A stretch of 12,922 nucleotides of DNA from Candidatus Komeilibacteria bacterium RIFCSPLOWO2_02_FULL_48_11 (GTDB lineage Bacteria; Patescibacteriota; Patescibacteriia; UBA2169). Both the position numbers and the translations under genes were made by a program. Below the pieces are notes generated by a model. That model worked only from the letters and a program-made list of their open reading frames with translations. It did no database searches and was not told the origin of the DNA. The stretch is from positions 573 to 13,494 of the forward strand of contig MHKO01000051.1 in NCBI GenBank assembly GCA_001818435.1, read 5' to 3'. Of the stretch, positions 1-6,846 are shown piece by piece. Each line of letters begins with the position of its first letter. Positions within the stretch are counted from its first letter, which is position 1.

Positions 1-1923
1 TGACCCGGCTTCAGCGCCAGCCACAACGCAATCGGTTTCTTTGCTCACCGATGACGAAACGTCGCCGCCGAGCAAACGGATTTTCTCTTTAGCCTGATCA
101 CGCGTTAAAGAATCCAACGCGCCGGTGAGCGCAAAGGTTTTGCCGGCCAACTTTTTGGAAACAGTTTTGACGACTTCAATCTTAACCCCATTTTCCAGCA
201 ATCTCTCAACCAAGGCAAGATTCTTCTTATCGCTAAAATAATTGGCAATACTCTCGGCAACTACCTCGCCAATGTCTGGAACCTGGCGCAATTCCCCCAA
301 AGAGGCGTCTTTGACTTTGTTTAACGCGCCAAAATAACTGGCCAGCGCTCTGCCGGTTTCCTCCCCAACATGACGAATGCCCAGAGCATAAATGAAGCGC
401 CCGAGCGGCACAGTCCGCGCCGCATCTATCGCGTCAATGAGATTTTGGGCTGATTTGACGTCAAACCGCTCCAACTCCTGAATTTGCTCCTGCCGCAAAG
501 CAAATAAATCGGCCGCGTCTTTAATCAATCCCACATCAAGCAACTGGTCTAAAATTTTCGGTCCCAGGCCATCAATGTTAAAGGCTTTTTTGGAAACAAA
601 GTGGTAGAGGCCTTCGCGATCGCGAGCCGGACAATCTTTATTAACGCAGTAATGAGCTACCTCGCCTTCCTGGCGCTTTATTCTGCCGGAGCAGACCGGA
701 CATTTCGCGGGCATCTTGAAAACCTTTTCTTTGCCAGTGCGCAAGCGCGACAAAACTTCCACCACGTCCGGAATAATGTCACCAGCCTTTTGGATGACAA
801 CCGTATCTCCTATTCGAATATCCAGACGCTTGATTTCATCCTCATTGTGCAACGTGGCGCGAGAAACCGTGGTGCCGGCCACGCTTACCGGCTCAAGGAC
901 AGCGACTGGCGTTAAAGCGCCGGTGCGGCCCACCTGGATGATAATGTCGCGAACTCTGGTGGTGACTTGTTCAGCCGCGAACTTCCAAGCCACGGCGCCC
1001 CGCGGCGCTTTGCCCACTGCGCCCAATTTTTTATAAATGGCAATGCCATTAATGTTAATCACCGTGCCGTCAATGTTAAAAGGAAGTTTAGCCCGTTTTT
1101 TATCTATTGAATCATAATATCTTTTTAGACTGGCCAAAGAATCACAATGCTCATTAACTTGAGCCACGGGAAAACCCAAAGCCCGGGCCAAGGCATGGGC
1201 TCTAGCATGGGTTGTCTGCCCCAAATCAGTAACTATATCCCAGGCAATGAAAGAGAGTTTGCGATTGGCTGCGATTTTTGGATCCAGCTGGCGGATTGAA
1301 CCGGCCGCGGCGTTCCGGGGATTGGCAAAAATTTGGCTGCCAGCCTTGCCTTGCTCACGATTCAGGGCCTCAAAATCCTTTTTTTTCATGTAGACTTCGC
1401 CCCGCACTTCAATCCGGCCGCGCGGCGCTGCTTTTTCCTCAAGGCGCAAAGGAATGGCATCAATGGTTTTTAAATTTTCCGTGACATCCTCGCCCACTCT
1501 CCCGTCGCCGCGGGTAGAGCCGCGCGTGAACAATCCGTCTTCGTATTCAAGGCTCACGGCCAAACCATCGGCCTTAACTTCGGCAAAAAAATCAGGCTCA
1601 ATCTTCTTGCCCAGATAACGCTCGGCCCGCTCAAACCAATCTCTCACTTCATCAAACGAAAAAGCGTCGTTAAGCGAAAGCATCCGCGTTTGGTGCGTTA
1701 CTTTTTTAAAGGCTGGCAAGGGCTCGCCCCCCACGCGCTGGGTAGGCGAATCAGGGGTAACCAAATCAGGGAACTGCTCTTCGAGTTTGGCCAGCTCGTG
1801 CTTCAGCGAATCGTCAACTGCATCCGAGACCCGGGGCTTATCAAGAACATGGTAAAGGTAACGATTATGATTGATTTCATCGCGCAGTTTAGTGATTCTA
1901 ATTTTTGCTTCTTGCTTGGTCAT
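1..1923 (-). CDS. ligA: NAD-dependent DNA ligase LigA (C-terminus cut by window edge)
   Basis: Seals nicks in duplex DNA using NAD+, in replication and repair. 641 codons are read without a stop from ATG at 1923; E. coli LigA has 671 residues, so only about 30 are missing. Domain order: Ia (residues 1-70, Y24-H25 and D34), adenylation domain with the nucleotidyl lysine K117 in KADG, GDGRVGEDVT, NPRNAAAGS and AWKF, OB fold, a Cys4 zinc finger (C408, C411, C426, C431), HhH repeats, then a BRCT domain (KLAGKTFALTG) that runs off the edge. Two positions differ from E. coli: the Ia Tyr (E. coli Y35) is D37, and the motif V lysine (E. coli K290) is N290. It follows the pilus operon after 167 nt holding a palindromic element whose end lies 3 nt before the ATG; no clear Shine-Dalgarno is seen. 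The identification is secure; the effect of the two substitutions is not known. Confidence 0.96.
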   Translation of the reverse strand, partial: MTKQEAKIRITKLRDEINHNRYLYHVLDKPRVSDAVDDSLKHELAKLEEQFPDLVTPDSPTQRVGGEPLPAFKKVTHQTRMLSLNDAFSFDEVRDWFERAERYLGKKIEPDFFAEVKADGLAVSLEYEDGLFTRGSTRGDGRVGEDVTENLKTIDAIPLRLEEKAAPRGRIEVRGEVYMKKKDFEALNREQGKAGSQIFANPRNAAAGSIRQLDPKIAANRKLSFIAWDIVTDLGQTTHARAHALARALGFPVAQVNEHCDSLASLKRYYDSIDKKRAKLPFNIDGTVININGIAIYKKLGAVGKAPRGAVAWKFAAEQVTTRVRDIIIQVGRTGALTPVAVLEPVSVAGTTVSRATLHNEDEIKRLDIRIGDTVVIQKAGDIIPDVVEVLSRLRTGKEKVFKMPAKCPVCSGRIKRQEGEVAHYCVNKDCPARDREGLYHFVSKKAFNIDGLGPKILDQLLDVGLIKDAADLFALRQEQIQELERFDVKSAQNLIDAIDAARTVPLGRFIYALGIRHVGEETGRALASYFGALNKVKDASLGELRQVPDIGEVVAESIANYFSDKKNLALVERLLENGVKIEVVKTVSKKLAGKTFALTGALDSLTRDQAKEKIRLLGGDVSSSVSKETDCVVAGAEAGS

Positions 1924-1926
1924 AAT

Positions 1927-2086
1927 TGTCATCTCGATCCGCCCAGGGCGGAGAGGAGATCCCCTGGTAATCGCGTTTAATAAGGGGATCTCCTCGCCCT
2001 GCCCAGCTTTTAGTGTTGATTAATAATCTTGGTTAATACATACTCGGTGTTTTGTGTTTTTATTAAAGTAAGGGCTCGAGATGACA
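1927..2086. repeat. REP-like palindromic element, copy 1 (between PilX-like gene and ligA)
   Basis: The ends are inverted copies: TGTCATCTCGATCC on the left and, read on the other strand, TGTCATCTCGAGCC on the right. Inside, GAGGAGATCCCC (1953-1964) and its complement (1984-1995) form a perfect 12-bp stem with further GC-rich pairing outside it. The termini match the element at 10875-11093. It fills nearly the whole gap between the PilX-like stop and the ligA start. No transposase lies in the window. The element could fold in the mRNA, but there is no U-tract, so I do not call it a terminator. Confidence 0.75.
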
Positions 2087-2090
2087 GAAT

Positions 2091-3002
2091 TTAAGGTTTT
2101 ATCAAATCCTCCTCCGTGAACAGCACATATCCAAACACATCCGAAAGCGGCGCGCGGTGAGCCATAATGGCCCGCACCGCCTGTTTGGCCCGCTGGAACA
2201 TGCCAGTGGAAAGCAAGGTAATCTGGGTGGGCAAGGGAACCGGCGAGCCGCTCAAATCCAGGCCATTATAAGCTGCGACTGTCAGGTTATTAAGCGCTGA
2301 ATACAGCGCCTTAATCTGTATCCGGTACAAAACCGCGGTGGCATCCTGCAAATTGACTGTGGCTGGATTGGAGGCGGCGCTGAAAAGCTGCGTGGTCGGC
2401 GCGCCCAAAGAACCGGCCGTGGTCCAAGGAGTAATTTTTACTTCTGCCCATTCACTGCCAGAACCGGCCCAGGAAAGACGCAGGGATTTGATGGGGTTTG
2501 AAAGTGGAGAGAGCGAGGTATCTGGCTCGTAAAGATTGATTTCCCAGCTGCCGTTAATCGGCACAGTTTTGCCTAAACTCATAGTGGTGGTGGTAATGGT
2601 TCGCGCCCAGGAAGCGTTGTTGGCCAAAGTGCCGTTTGCTAGCAACGCGGCCGCGGCAGTCTCGTTCTTGCGTATTTCATACAAAGCGTCTTCCACTCCG
2701 CTTTCAGCCGCGTAAAGAGCCACCAAACCATTATCAACCGCAATCCCCAGCCGCAAATTCTGCAGAGTGATGGTGCCCATGGTGCTGGCCGCGGTGATGA
2801 TGCTGGAGAGGATAAGGATGGACATGAGGAGAAGAGAGCCGCTCTTGCAAGCAAACACTTTCTGTTTTTTCCAATTTCCAAATTCCAATTTCCAATAACC
2901 AATAAATTTCCAAATTCCAATTTCCAATAACCAAACCAGCTTTTGAAAATTGGTTATTGGAAATTTACTGGAATTTGGAAATTGGTTATTGGAAATTTTC
3001 AT
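2091..3002 (-). CDS. PilX-like minor pilin with an element-expanded leader
   Basis: Minor type IV pilin, 303 residues as read from ATG 3002, one nucleotide after the PilW-like stop (TAG 3004-3006), so translation is probably coupled. The prepilin peptidase site is best placed at KSG|SLLLMS, followed by a hydrophobic helix (LLLMSILILSSIITAAS) and AAESGVEDALYEIR, as in PilX-type proteins. No Glu stands at +5; this is also true of GspK-type pilins. The C-terminal part is a beta-rich pilin-like head ending in FGYVLFTEEDLIKP. The leader is 55 residues, most of it encoded by a palindromic repeat (see 2872-2995). Removing the repeat and one 5-bp direct repeat gives the leader MKKQKVFACKSG in the same frame. 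PilX-like assignment rests on position and N-terminal style; the head is not diagnostic. Confidence 0.8.
   Translation of the reverse strand: MKISNNQFPNSSKFPITNFQKLVWLLEIGIWKFIGYWKLEFGNWKKQKVFACKSGSLLLMSILILSSIITAASTMGTITLQNLRLGIAVDNGLVALYAAESGVEDALYEIRKNETAAAALLANGTLANNASWARTITTTTMSLGKTVPINGSWEINLYEPDTSLSPLSNPIKSLRLSWAGSGSEWAEVKITPWTTAGSLGAPTTQLFSAASNPATVNLQDATAVLYRIQIKALYSALNNLTVAAYNGLDLSGSPVPLPTQITLLSTGMFQRAKQAVRAIMAHRAPLSDVFGYVLFTEEDLIKP
2872..2995. repeat. CCAATTTCCAATAACC palindromic element inside the PilX-like leader
   Basis: About 124 bp. The left half carries the unit CCAATTTCCAATAACCA twice (2885-2901 and 2917-2933); the right half carries its inverse TTGGTTATTGGAAATTT twice (within 2949-2998). 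The whole can fold into a long A+T-rich hairpin. It is flanked by the 5-bp direct repeat TTTTC (2867-2871 and 2996-3000). The insertion unit is 129 bp, 43 codons, so the reading frame is kept. The boundaries are inferred from the flanking repeat; because that sequence is T-rich they could be off by a few bases. Confidence 0.7.
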
Positions 3003-3003
3003 A

Positions 3004-3579
3004 CTAACGTAAATATTGCCTCGACGACACCGTTGTCTGTATAAACATCGGCTGCATGCTGGCGCCCTCGGTGGTGGTATTGGTCGTGGTTAAGGCAATA
3101 GTTACTAATGGCTGCTGGTTAGCTGCCGGTACTAACGCAAACGGGTCGGTGGCCGGAGAAATGTAAAACGCCAAAGTGCTGACGGAAATTTCCGGCGGAG
3201 TGATGTCAGCCCAGGTAACGCCGTTGTCTTGCGAAATCTGAATAATCCCCTGCCCGGCTGCTGCTTGACGCCGAAATTGGATGTGGTTGTTGTTATTATC
3301 AATCACGGCCAAGACTGTTTGCGGATTGGCGGCAATGGCACCGCCGTAATAAGCGTAATCTATATTGCCGCGCCGCACCTGCTGGGCCATAACCTCCATG
3401 GCAAAACGGGCGTCGGTTTGCGACTCAAGCCCGGCCTGAGTTTTGCGCTGGGTCCGGTTGGCGAACATAAAGATATTGGCTATGGAAGTCACCGAGGTGG
3501 TGAACACGGCCATGGCCACCAATATCTCGGCTAAAGTAAATCCCTTCTTGTTTTTGATTATAAACTTGATTTTACGCAT
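3004..3579 (-). CDS. PilW-like minor pilin (type IV prepilin)
   Basis: Minor pilin of 191 residues, thought to take part in priming and tip assembly of the pilus. Leader MRKIKFIIKNKKG, cleavage at KKG|FTLAEILVAMAVF with Glu at +5, then the long helix with SQTDARFAMEVMAQQVRRGN, typical of PilW/PilJ-type proteins, and a beta-rich head. I chose ATG 3579. The reading frame stays open upstream to a TTG at 3702, but those 41 codons lie almost entirely in a palindromic repeat (3591-3699) and would give an unlikely leader. The gene follows the PilV-like gene after 178 nt and is followed by the PilX-like ATG after 1 nt. No strong Shine-Dalgarno is seen, as the repeat ends 11 nt before the start codon. 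Confidence 0.85.
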   Translation of the reverse strand: MRKIKFIIKNKKGFTLAEILVAMAVFTTSVTSIANIFMFANRTQRKTQAGLESQTDARFAMEVMAQQVRRGNIDYAYYGGAIAANPQTVLAVIDNNNNHIQFRRQAAAGQGIIQISQDNGVTWADITPPEISVSTLAFYISPATDPFALVPAANQQPLVTIALTTTNTTTEGASMQPMFIQTTVSSRQYLR

Positions 3580-3590
3580 ACGGCTTCGCT

Positions 3591-3699
3591 TGTCATTCCG
3601 ACCGAGCCCAGCAGGGCGAGTGGAGGAATCCCTTATATATGGATTAACCAAGTACAAGGGATTCCTCGACTCGGCGAGTACGCCTCGCTCGAAATGACA
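3591..3699. repeat. REP-like palindromic element, copy 2 (upstream of PilW-like gene)
   Basis: The ends are TGTCATTCCGACCGAG on the left and TGTCATTTCGAGCGAG read inward from the right. Inside, GAGGAATCCCTT (3623-3634) pairs perfectly with AAGGGATTCCTC (3656-3667) around a 21-nt loop. It is related to the copies at 1927 and 10875 through the TGTCAT..CGAG termini, but the stem differs. It fills most of the gap between the PilV-like and PilW-like genes. No adjacent target-site duplication is visible. Confidence 0.75.
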
Positions 3700-3718
3700 C
3701 AATGGGCTTTGTGGTTTA

Positions 3719-3747
3719 TTTGTAGATTTGTAACTGATTTGTAGATT
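3719..3747. repeat. Short direct repeat TTTGTAGATT
   Basis: TTTGTAGATT occurs at 3719-3728 and again at 3738-3747 in the gap before the PilW-like gene, just downstream of the PilV-like stop. It is A+T-rich and has no evident function. It may be a remnant of another dispersed repeat family. Confidence 0.4.
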
Positions 3748-3757
3748 CGTGGGTATT

Positions 3758-4483
3758 TTATCGCCAATTAAACAACCTCTCTTCAGCTGTCAACTGGTGG
3801 GTGTTGCCCTTGGCTTCCCACTGCACTCTGGATTGGACTTTAATCCCAATTTTTGGGTTCAAAGCCGGGTTGCACTGCGAGCCGCTTACAACCACTGATT
3901 TATCCTGGCAAATTTCGTCCAATTGAAGCAAACGGCGGTAGGTGGTTAGGCCAGCCCCAGGCGGCGTTTCTTGGGTTGACTGGAAATAAACCCCGCCCTC
4001 GCGCCATAAACGCGCCTCCCTATGATTTAAGTCATTGGCCGTAAAACTCAAGGTCCAAACATTGGCGGCTTTGTCGAACAAAGGCACGGCCGTGTAATCA
4101 GTGCCGCTCTCCAGTCCTTGGTCCCAAGCGCCGCGAGGCAGCCAATTGCTGTCGCGGATATTACGAACAATCTCTATGCCCTCGCGGGCCAGATTAGCGG
4201 CCACCAGCCGCTCGGCGGATTCCAAACTGGAACTTTGGTTGGAGATGGTTAAAGTCAGCATGCCGACAATGCCGGTGACGATTACGCCCAAGGCAATGGT
4301 AGTTTCTAATAAACCCTGACCTGAGACATTTTTTTGAGCAGCTCTTCTGAAACATCTCAAAAATGTCAAATGACAAAATCCAAATGACAAATGAATGTCA
4401 AATGACTTAAGTCTAAAGAATTTTTTGACATTTGGATTTTGAACTTGATTTGACATTTGGATTTTGAACTTTGACATTCTCAT
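3758..4483 (-). CDS. PilV-like minor pilin with an element-expanded leader
   Basis: Minor pilin, 241 residues as read. ATG 4483 overlaps the stop of the GspH-like gene (ATGA, 4480-4483), a translational-coupling arrangement. The processing site is NVSG|QGLLE with Glu at +5, followed by the helix TTIALGVIVTGIVGMLTLTI and ESAERLVAANLAREGIEIVR, a PilV-type pattern, then a head of about 140 residues with two cysteines (EICQDK, SQCNP). The leader is 55 residues, unusually long. Codons 3-43 correspond to a palindromic repeat plus a 5-bp duplication; removing them leaves MRCFRRAAQKNVSG in frame. No in-frame ATG lies between the repeat and the cleavage site, so either the long leader is translated or a non-ATG start such as TTG near 4360 is used. 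Confidence 0.85.
   Translation of the reverse strand: MRMSKFKIQMSNQVQNPNVKKFFRLKSFDIHLSFGFCHLTFLRCFRRAAQKNVSGQGLLETTIALGVIVTGIVGMLTLTISNQSSSLESAERLVAANLAREGIEIVRNIRDSNWLPRGAWDQGLESGTDYTAVPLFDKAANVWTLSFTANDLNHREARLWREGGVYFQSTQETPPGAGLTTYRRLLQLDEICQDKSVVVSGSQCNPALNPKIGIKVQSRVQWEAKGNTHQLTAEERLFNWR
4360..4477. repeat. ATGTCAAA-ended MITE-like element inside the PilV-like leader
   Basis: 118 bp with inverted ends ATGTCAAA (4363-4370) and TTTGACAT (4470-4477) and imperfectly complementary arms rich in AAATCCAAATG units. It is flanked by the 5-bp direct repeat TCTCA (4355-4359 and 4478-4482). Element plus one duplication is 123 bp, 41 codons, so the PilV-like frame is preserved. The same termini bound the four-helix-bundle gene at 8683-9121, so this looks like a gene-less relative of that cassette. 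Confidence 0.8.
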
Positions 4484-5001
4484 TGTACTCTCACCTGCCC
4501 GGACAAACGATAGATGATTACTGATTTGGTAATCGGCGACCCGGCGGCGTTAAATAGTATGGCCTGGGTGTCGGGCGCGTCCGCGCCGTTAAAAAAAACC
4601 GTGCCTTCAGGCGAGGAAAAAACCACGTCCAAGCTCCCTCCCAGGGCGAAAGATGCGTTGGCTGGCAGTTGTCTCCGCTCGTCCGCGACTTCTTCGTTGG
4701 CATCAAAAACATGATTATTGTTGCTGTCCGCGAACAACCTGATGATTGTCGGCGCCGCTATATCAAACCGCGCCCCATAACCGCCGCTGGGAAAAGAGCC
4801 GCTTGTTAGCGCTCCGGTTAAAGTCATGGTTTGAGCTTGACGCAAAACCGTCTCCCCCAGCCGGGCGGCCAGCCTAACCGACTCATTCTTGTTGCCGCCA
4901 TGAAAATTGGAAATAGTGGCCCCGATTAAAACACCCATAATGCCGATGGATATAATAAGTTCTACTAGTGTGGCGCCTTGGTGGTTGTTTTTGGAGATCA
5001 T
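4480..5001 (-). CDS. GspH-like minor (pseudo)pilin
   Basis: Type IV prepilin of 173 residues, probably a minor subunit of the priming complex. Leader MISKNNHQG, cleavage at HQG|ATLVELIISIGIMGVLIG with Glu at +5, then a long N-terminal helix with RLAARLGETVLRQAQTM, followed by a beta-rich domain that includes DSNNNHVFDANEE and SSPEGTVFFN. This head pattern resembles GspH/FimT-type minor pilins. It lies 6 nt after pilD and its TGA overlaps the PilV-like start codon, so it is the first of four minor pilins in one operon. The leader is short and not interrupted by a repeat. The general class is sure; the exact minor-pilin name is inferred. Confidence 0.87.
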   Translation of the reverse strand: MISKNNHQGATLVELIISIGIMGVLIGATISNFHGGNKNESVRLAARLGETVLRQAQTMTLTGALTSGSFPSGGYGARFDIAAPTIIRLFADSNNNHVFDANEEVADERRQLPANASFALGGSLDVVFSSPEGTVFFNGADAPDTQAILFNAAGSPITKSVIIYRLSGQVRVQ

Positions 5002-5007
5002 AGTAAT

Positions 5008-5766
5008 CTAAAAACCTAGAGCCGTAAAATACCACTGCCAAATGTTACTGCCCCAAAGCCAAGCCGCCAAAGCAGCCGGCAACAGCATGGTGGCAAAAGG
5101 CAGGCGGCTGCCGAACCGCTTTCGACCCAAAAGGAGCAATACAGCCGCTATTAAACTGCCGCCTAAATAAGCCAAAGCCAAGCCAATAAACACCAGCGGA
5201 TAACCAAGTAAAACTCCAATCAATATGCCCAGCCGCACGTCCCCGCCACCCACCCAGCGGCCCCGGGAAATGGCAAATTGCAGTAAAAACCATAACCCGC
5301 CCAAAACCGCGCCCAACAACAGAGAAGACATTTTAACCCCGGAAAGAAAATTAAGAACAAAAATAATCGCGATGGCCGGCAGGCTAACGCGGTCCGGCAC
5401 CAAATAAGAGGTGGCGTCAAAAACCCAAAGTACCATAAAAAACGCCACCGCGATAAAATAAGTAAGCGCCGGCCAAAATCCTTGAACCAAGCCAGGCCCG
5501 AGCGCGAACAAGAGGCCGGTGGCTACCTCAACCAGCGGGTATTGCCAGGAAATTTTAGCCCGACAATAGCGGCAACGCCGGCCCAGAGCGAAAAAACTTA
5601 TTACTGGCAGTAAATCGTACCAGGCTAAAACATGGCGGCACCGGGGACAATGCGACCGGCCGCGGACAAACGATTCGTGGCGCTCCAAGCGGTGGATAAC
5701 GACGTTCAAAAAACTCCCAACCGCGGCGCCAATTAGAAACCAAAAAACAATAAATATATCAAGCAT
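5008..5766 (-). CDS. pilD: Prepilin peptidase PilD (A24 family)
   Basis: Membrane aspartic protease that cleaves prepilin leaders and usually N-methylates the new terminus. 252 residues with several hydrophobic segments. Residues 13-30 hold GAAVGSFLNVVIHRLER; two cysteine pairs, C40-x2-C43 and C65-x2-C68, form the zinc-binding cytoplasmic loop of the N-terminal methylase domain. The catalytic region shows FDATSYLVPD (D117, with D125 after it) and GGGDVRLG (D176), the two aspartates expected of the family. It has its own extended -10 promoter just upstream and starts the operon with four minor pilins, its substrates, as well as serving the three major pilins next door. ATG 5766 lies only about 12 nt from the -10 box. 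Confidence 0.96.
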   Translation of the reverse strand: MLDIFIVFWFLIGAAVGSFLNVVIHRLERHESFVRGRSHCPRCRHVLAWYDLLPVISFFALGRRCRYCRAKISWQYPLVEVATGLLFALGPGLVQGFWPALTYFIAVAFFMVLWVFDATSYLVPDRVSLPAIAIIFVLNFLSGVKMSSLLLGAVLGGLWFLLQFAISRGRWVGGGDVRLGILIGVLLGYPLVFIGLALAYLGGSLIAAVLLLLGRKRFGSRLPFATMLLPAALAAWLWGSNIWQWYFTALGF

Positions 5767-5777
5767 AGCCTGAATTT

Positions 5778-5786
5778 ATTATAACA
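5778..5786 (-). promoter_or_regulatory. Extended -10 promoter for the pilD/minor-pilin operon
   Basis: The minus strand reads TGTTATAAT, a full extended -10. The expected start of transcription, about 7 nt downstream, falls only 5-6 nt before the pilD ATG, so the transcript would be nearly leaderless; CAGG lies in that interval. No good -35 is seen, as is common for extended -10 promoters. Predicted from sequence only. Confidence 0.55.
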
Positions 5787-5810
5787 GATTTTCATCAAAA
5801 AAACACACTT

Positions 5811-5852
5811 TAAAACTAAAACGCCCCTGGCCTTTTTCCGGCCCGAGGCGCC
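5811..5852 (-). terminator. Rho-independent terminator after the pilin cluster
   Basis: On the minus strand, about 18 nt after the last pilin stop, a GC-rich hairpin (CGCCTCGGGCC pairing with GGCCAGGGGCG, one wobble and one mismatch, loop GGAAAAA) is followed by TTTTAGTTTT. This is the only classic terminator in the window. It separates the pilin unit from pilD. Confidence 0.75.
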
Positions 5853-5870
5853 TTGTTTTGACAACTAAAA

Positions 5871-6320
5871 TTACTGAATGCCAGAGGGCGTGGCGGTATG
5901 AGCAGTGCCGGCTAATCCTCCGGTTTGGCCTTCTAAAGTAAAGCCAATGTTATAGCTGACGCCGCTTGAAGTCTGGGTGTAGGTGTAGCTGGCTCCGCCT
6001 GGGCTGGGATTAGAAGGCACTTGGGCCATATAGACAGTGCCTGACTGTGAAGCCGAGGCCGTGAAGCCGGCCTCAGACAGGGTTTGGCCCGAAGCGCCGC
6101 CCAGAACCACGCCCGTGCCAGGTGGATAGCCATTGCTGTCCGCAAAATAGAGCTCCAAGGCGGTTTGGATCTGCTTAATATCCGAAACGCGCTTGGCGTC
6201 GCGAGCTTTCTCCCGGGCGTTATTAAGCGAAACAACGGCCAAGGTGGAAAGAATGCCAATGATGGCTATTACCACCAAAAGCTCAATCAAGGTAAAACCT
6301 TTTTTACTTTGAGTGATCAT
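5871..6320 (-). CDS. Type IV major pilin paralogue 3 (PilA/GspG-like)
   Basis: Prepilin of 149 residues, a likely fibre subunit. The leader MITQSKKG is 8 residues, with cleavage at [19 protein letters not shown] and Glu at +5. The helix continues with [17 protein letters not shown] and [15 protein letters not shown], followed by a Gly/Ser/Thr-rich head with no cysteine that ends in HTATPSGIQ. It is the last of three tandem copies, 44 nt after the second, and is followed by the terminator at 5811-5852. AGGA (6331-6334) lies 10 nt before ATG 6320, the clearest ribosome site of the three pilins. The first 55 residues are nearly the same in all three; the heads have diverged. Confidence 0.93.
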   Translation of the reverse strand: MITQSKKGFTLIELLVVIAIIGILSTLAVVSLNNAREKARDAKRVSDIKQIQTALELYFADSNGYPPGTGVVLGGASGQTLSEAGFTASASQSGTVYMAQVPSNPSPGGASYTYTQTSSGVSYNIGFTLEGQTGGLAGTAHTATPSGIQ

Positions 6321-6364
6321 AGATTGAATTTCCTAATTAAAAATAATCTTATTTTCATCCGCGT

Positions 6365-6805
6365 TTATTGAATGCCGCTAGCTGAAGCTGTATGAATGCC
6401 GAGTCCCAACTGTCCGGTCTGGCCCTCAAGCGTAAAGGTAAGCGTATAAGAAGAAGTGGCGCCAGTGTAGGAATAAGCCGTGCCGTTTGGCGTTGGATTA
6501 GCCGGCACTTGGGCCATGTAGGTAGCGCCGCTCGGGGTACCAGAAAACCCAGCCACAGAGGAAAGGGTGGTAAAACCGGCTGTGCCTAAAGCGCTGGCCG
6601 TGCCACCTGGATAAGCATTTTGGTCCGCAAAATAAAGCTCCAGCGCGGTTTGAATCTGCTTAATATCCGAAATGCGCTTGGCATCGCGCGATTTTAGCCG
6701 GGCATTATTCAAAGCCACCACTGCTAAAGTTGAGAGTAAGCCAATTATGGCTATAACCACCAAAAGTTCAATCAAGGTAAAACCTTTATTTTTTGAGTAA
6801 ATCAT
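6365..6805 (-). CDS. Type IV major pilin paralogue 2 (PilA/GspG-like)
   Basis: Prepilin of 146 residues from ATG 6805. The leader MIYSKNKG (8 residues) then matches the leader length of its two neighbours; processing at [19 protein letters not shown], Glu at +5. The helix has ALNNARLKSRDAKRISD and [15 protein letters not shown]; the head is cysteine-free and ends HTASASGIQ. An in-frame ATG at 6820 exists because a 15-bp tandem duplication copied the start codon region; using it would add MIYKY. No Shine-Dalgarno is seen before either ATG, so translation may depend on the flanking pilin genes. Confidence 0.92.
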   Translation of the reverse strand: MIYSKNKGFTLIELLVVIAIIGLLSTLAVVALNNARLKSRDAKRISDIKQIQTALELYFADQNAYPGGTASALGTAGFTTLSSVAGFSGTPSGATYMAQVPANPTPNGTAYSYTGATSSYTLTFTLEGQTGQLGLGIHTASASGIQ

Positions 6806-6826
6806 ATATTTGTAAATCATATATTT
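6797..6826. repeat. 15-bp tandem duplication over the start of pilin 2
   Basis: GTAAATCATATATTT occurs at 6797-6811 and again at 6812-6826 with no mismatch. On the minus strand each copy holds ATGATTTAC, so the start codon and the first codons of pilin 2 are doubled in frame (MIYKYMIY). Confidence 0.85.
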
Positions 6827-6846
6827 ATTGCAATAAAAAAAGAAAA

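Noticed and set aside
1927..2086. Terminator between the pilus operon and ligA
   Set aside because: The 12-bp stem is strong, but no U-tract follows on either strand, and the shared termini mark it as a dispersed repeat.
3580..3702. Longer PilW-like reading frame starting at TTG 3702
   Set aside because: The extra 41 codons lie almost wholly in the palindromic element 3591-3699, the start is TTG without a ribosome site, and ATG 3579 gives a normal 13-residue leader.
4194..4376. Possible slippage at the A7 run (4329-4335) joining ATG 4376 to the PilV-like frame
   Set aside because: A +1 shift would be needed, whereas A-runs of this type favour -1, and the main frame is already open from the coupled ATG 4483.
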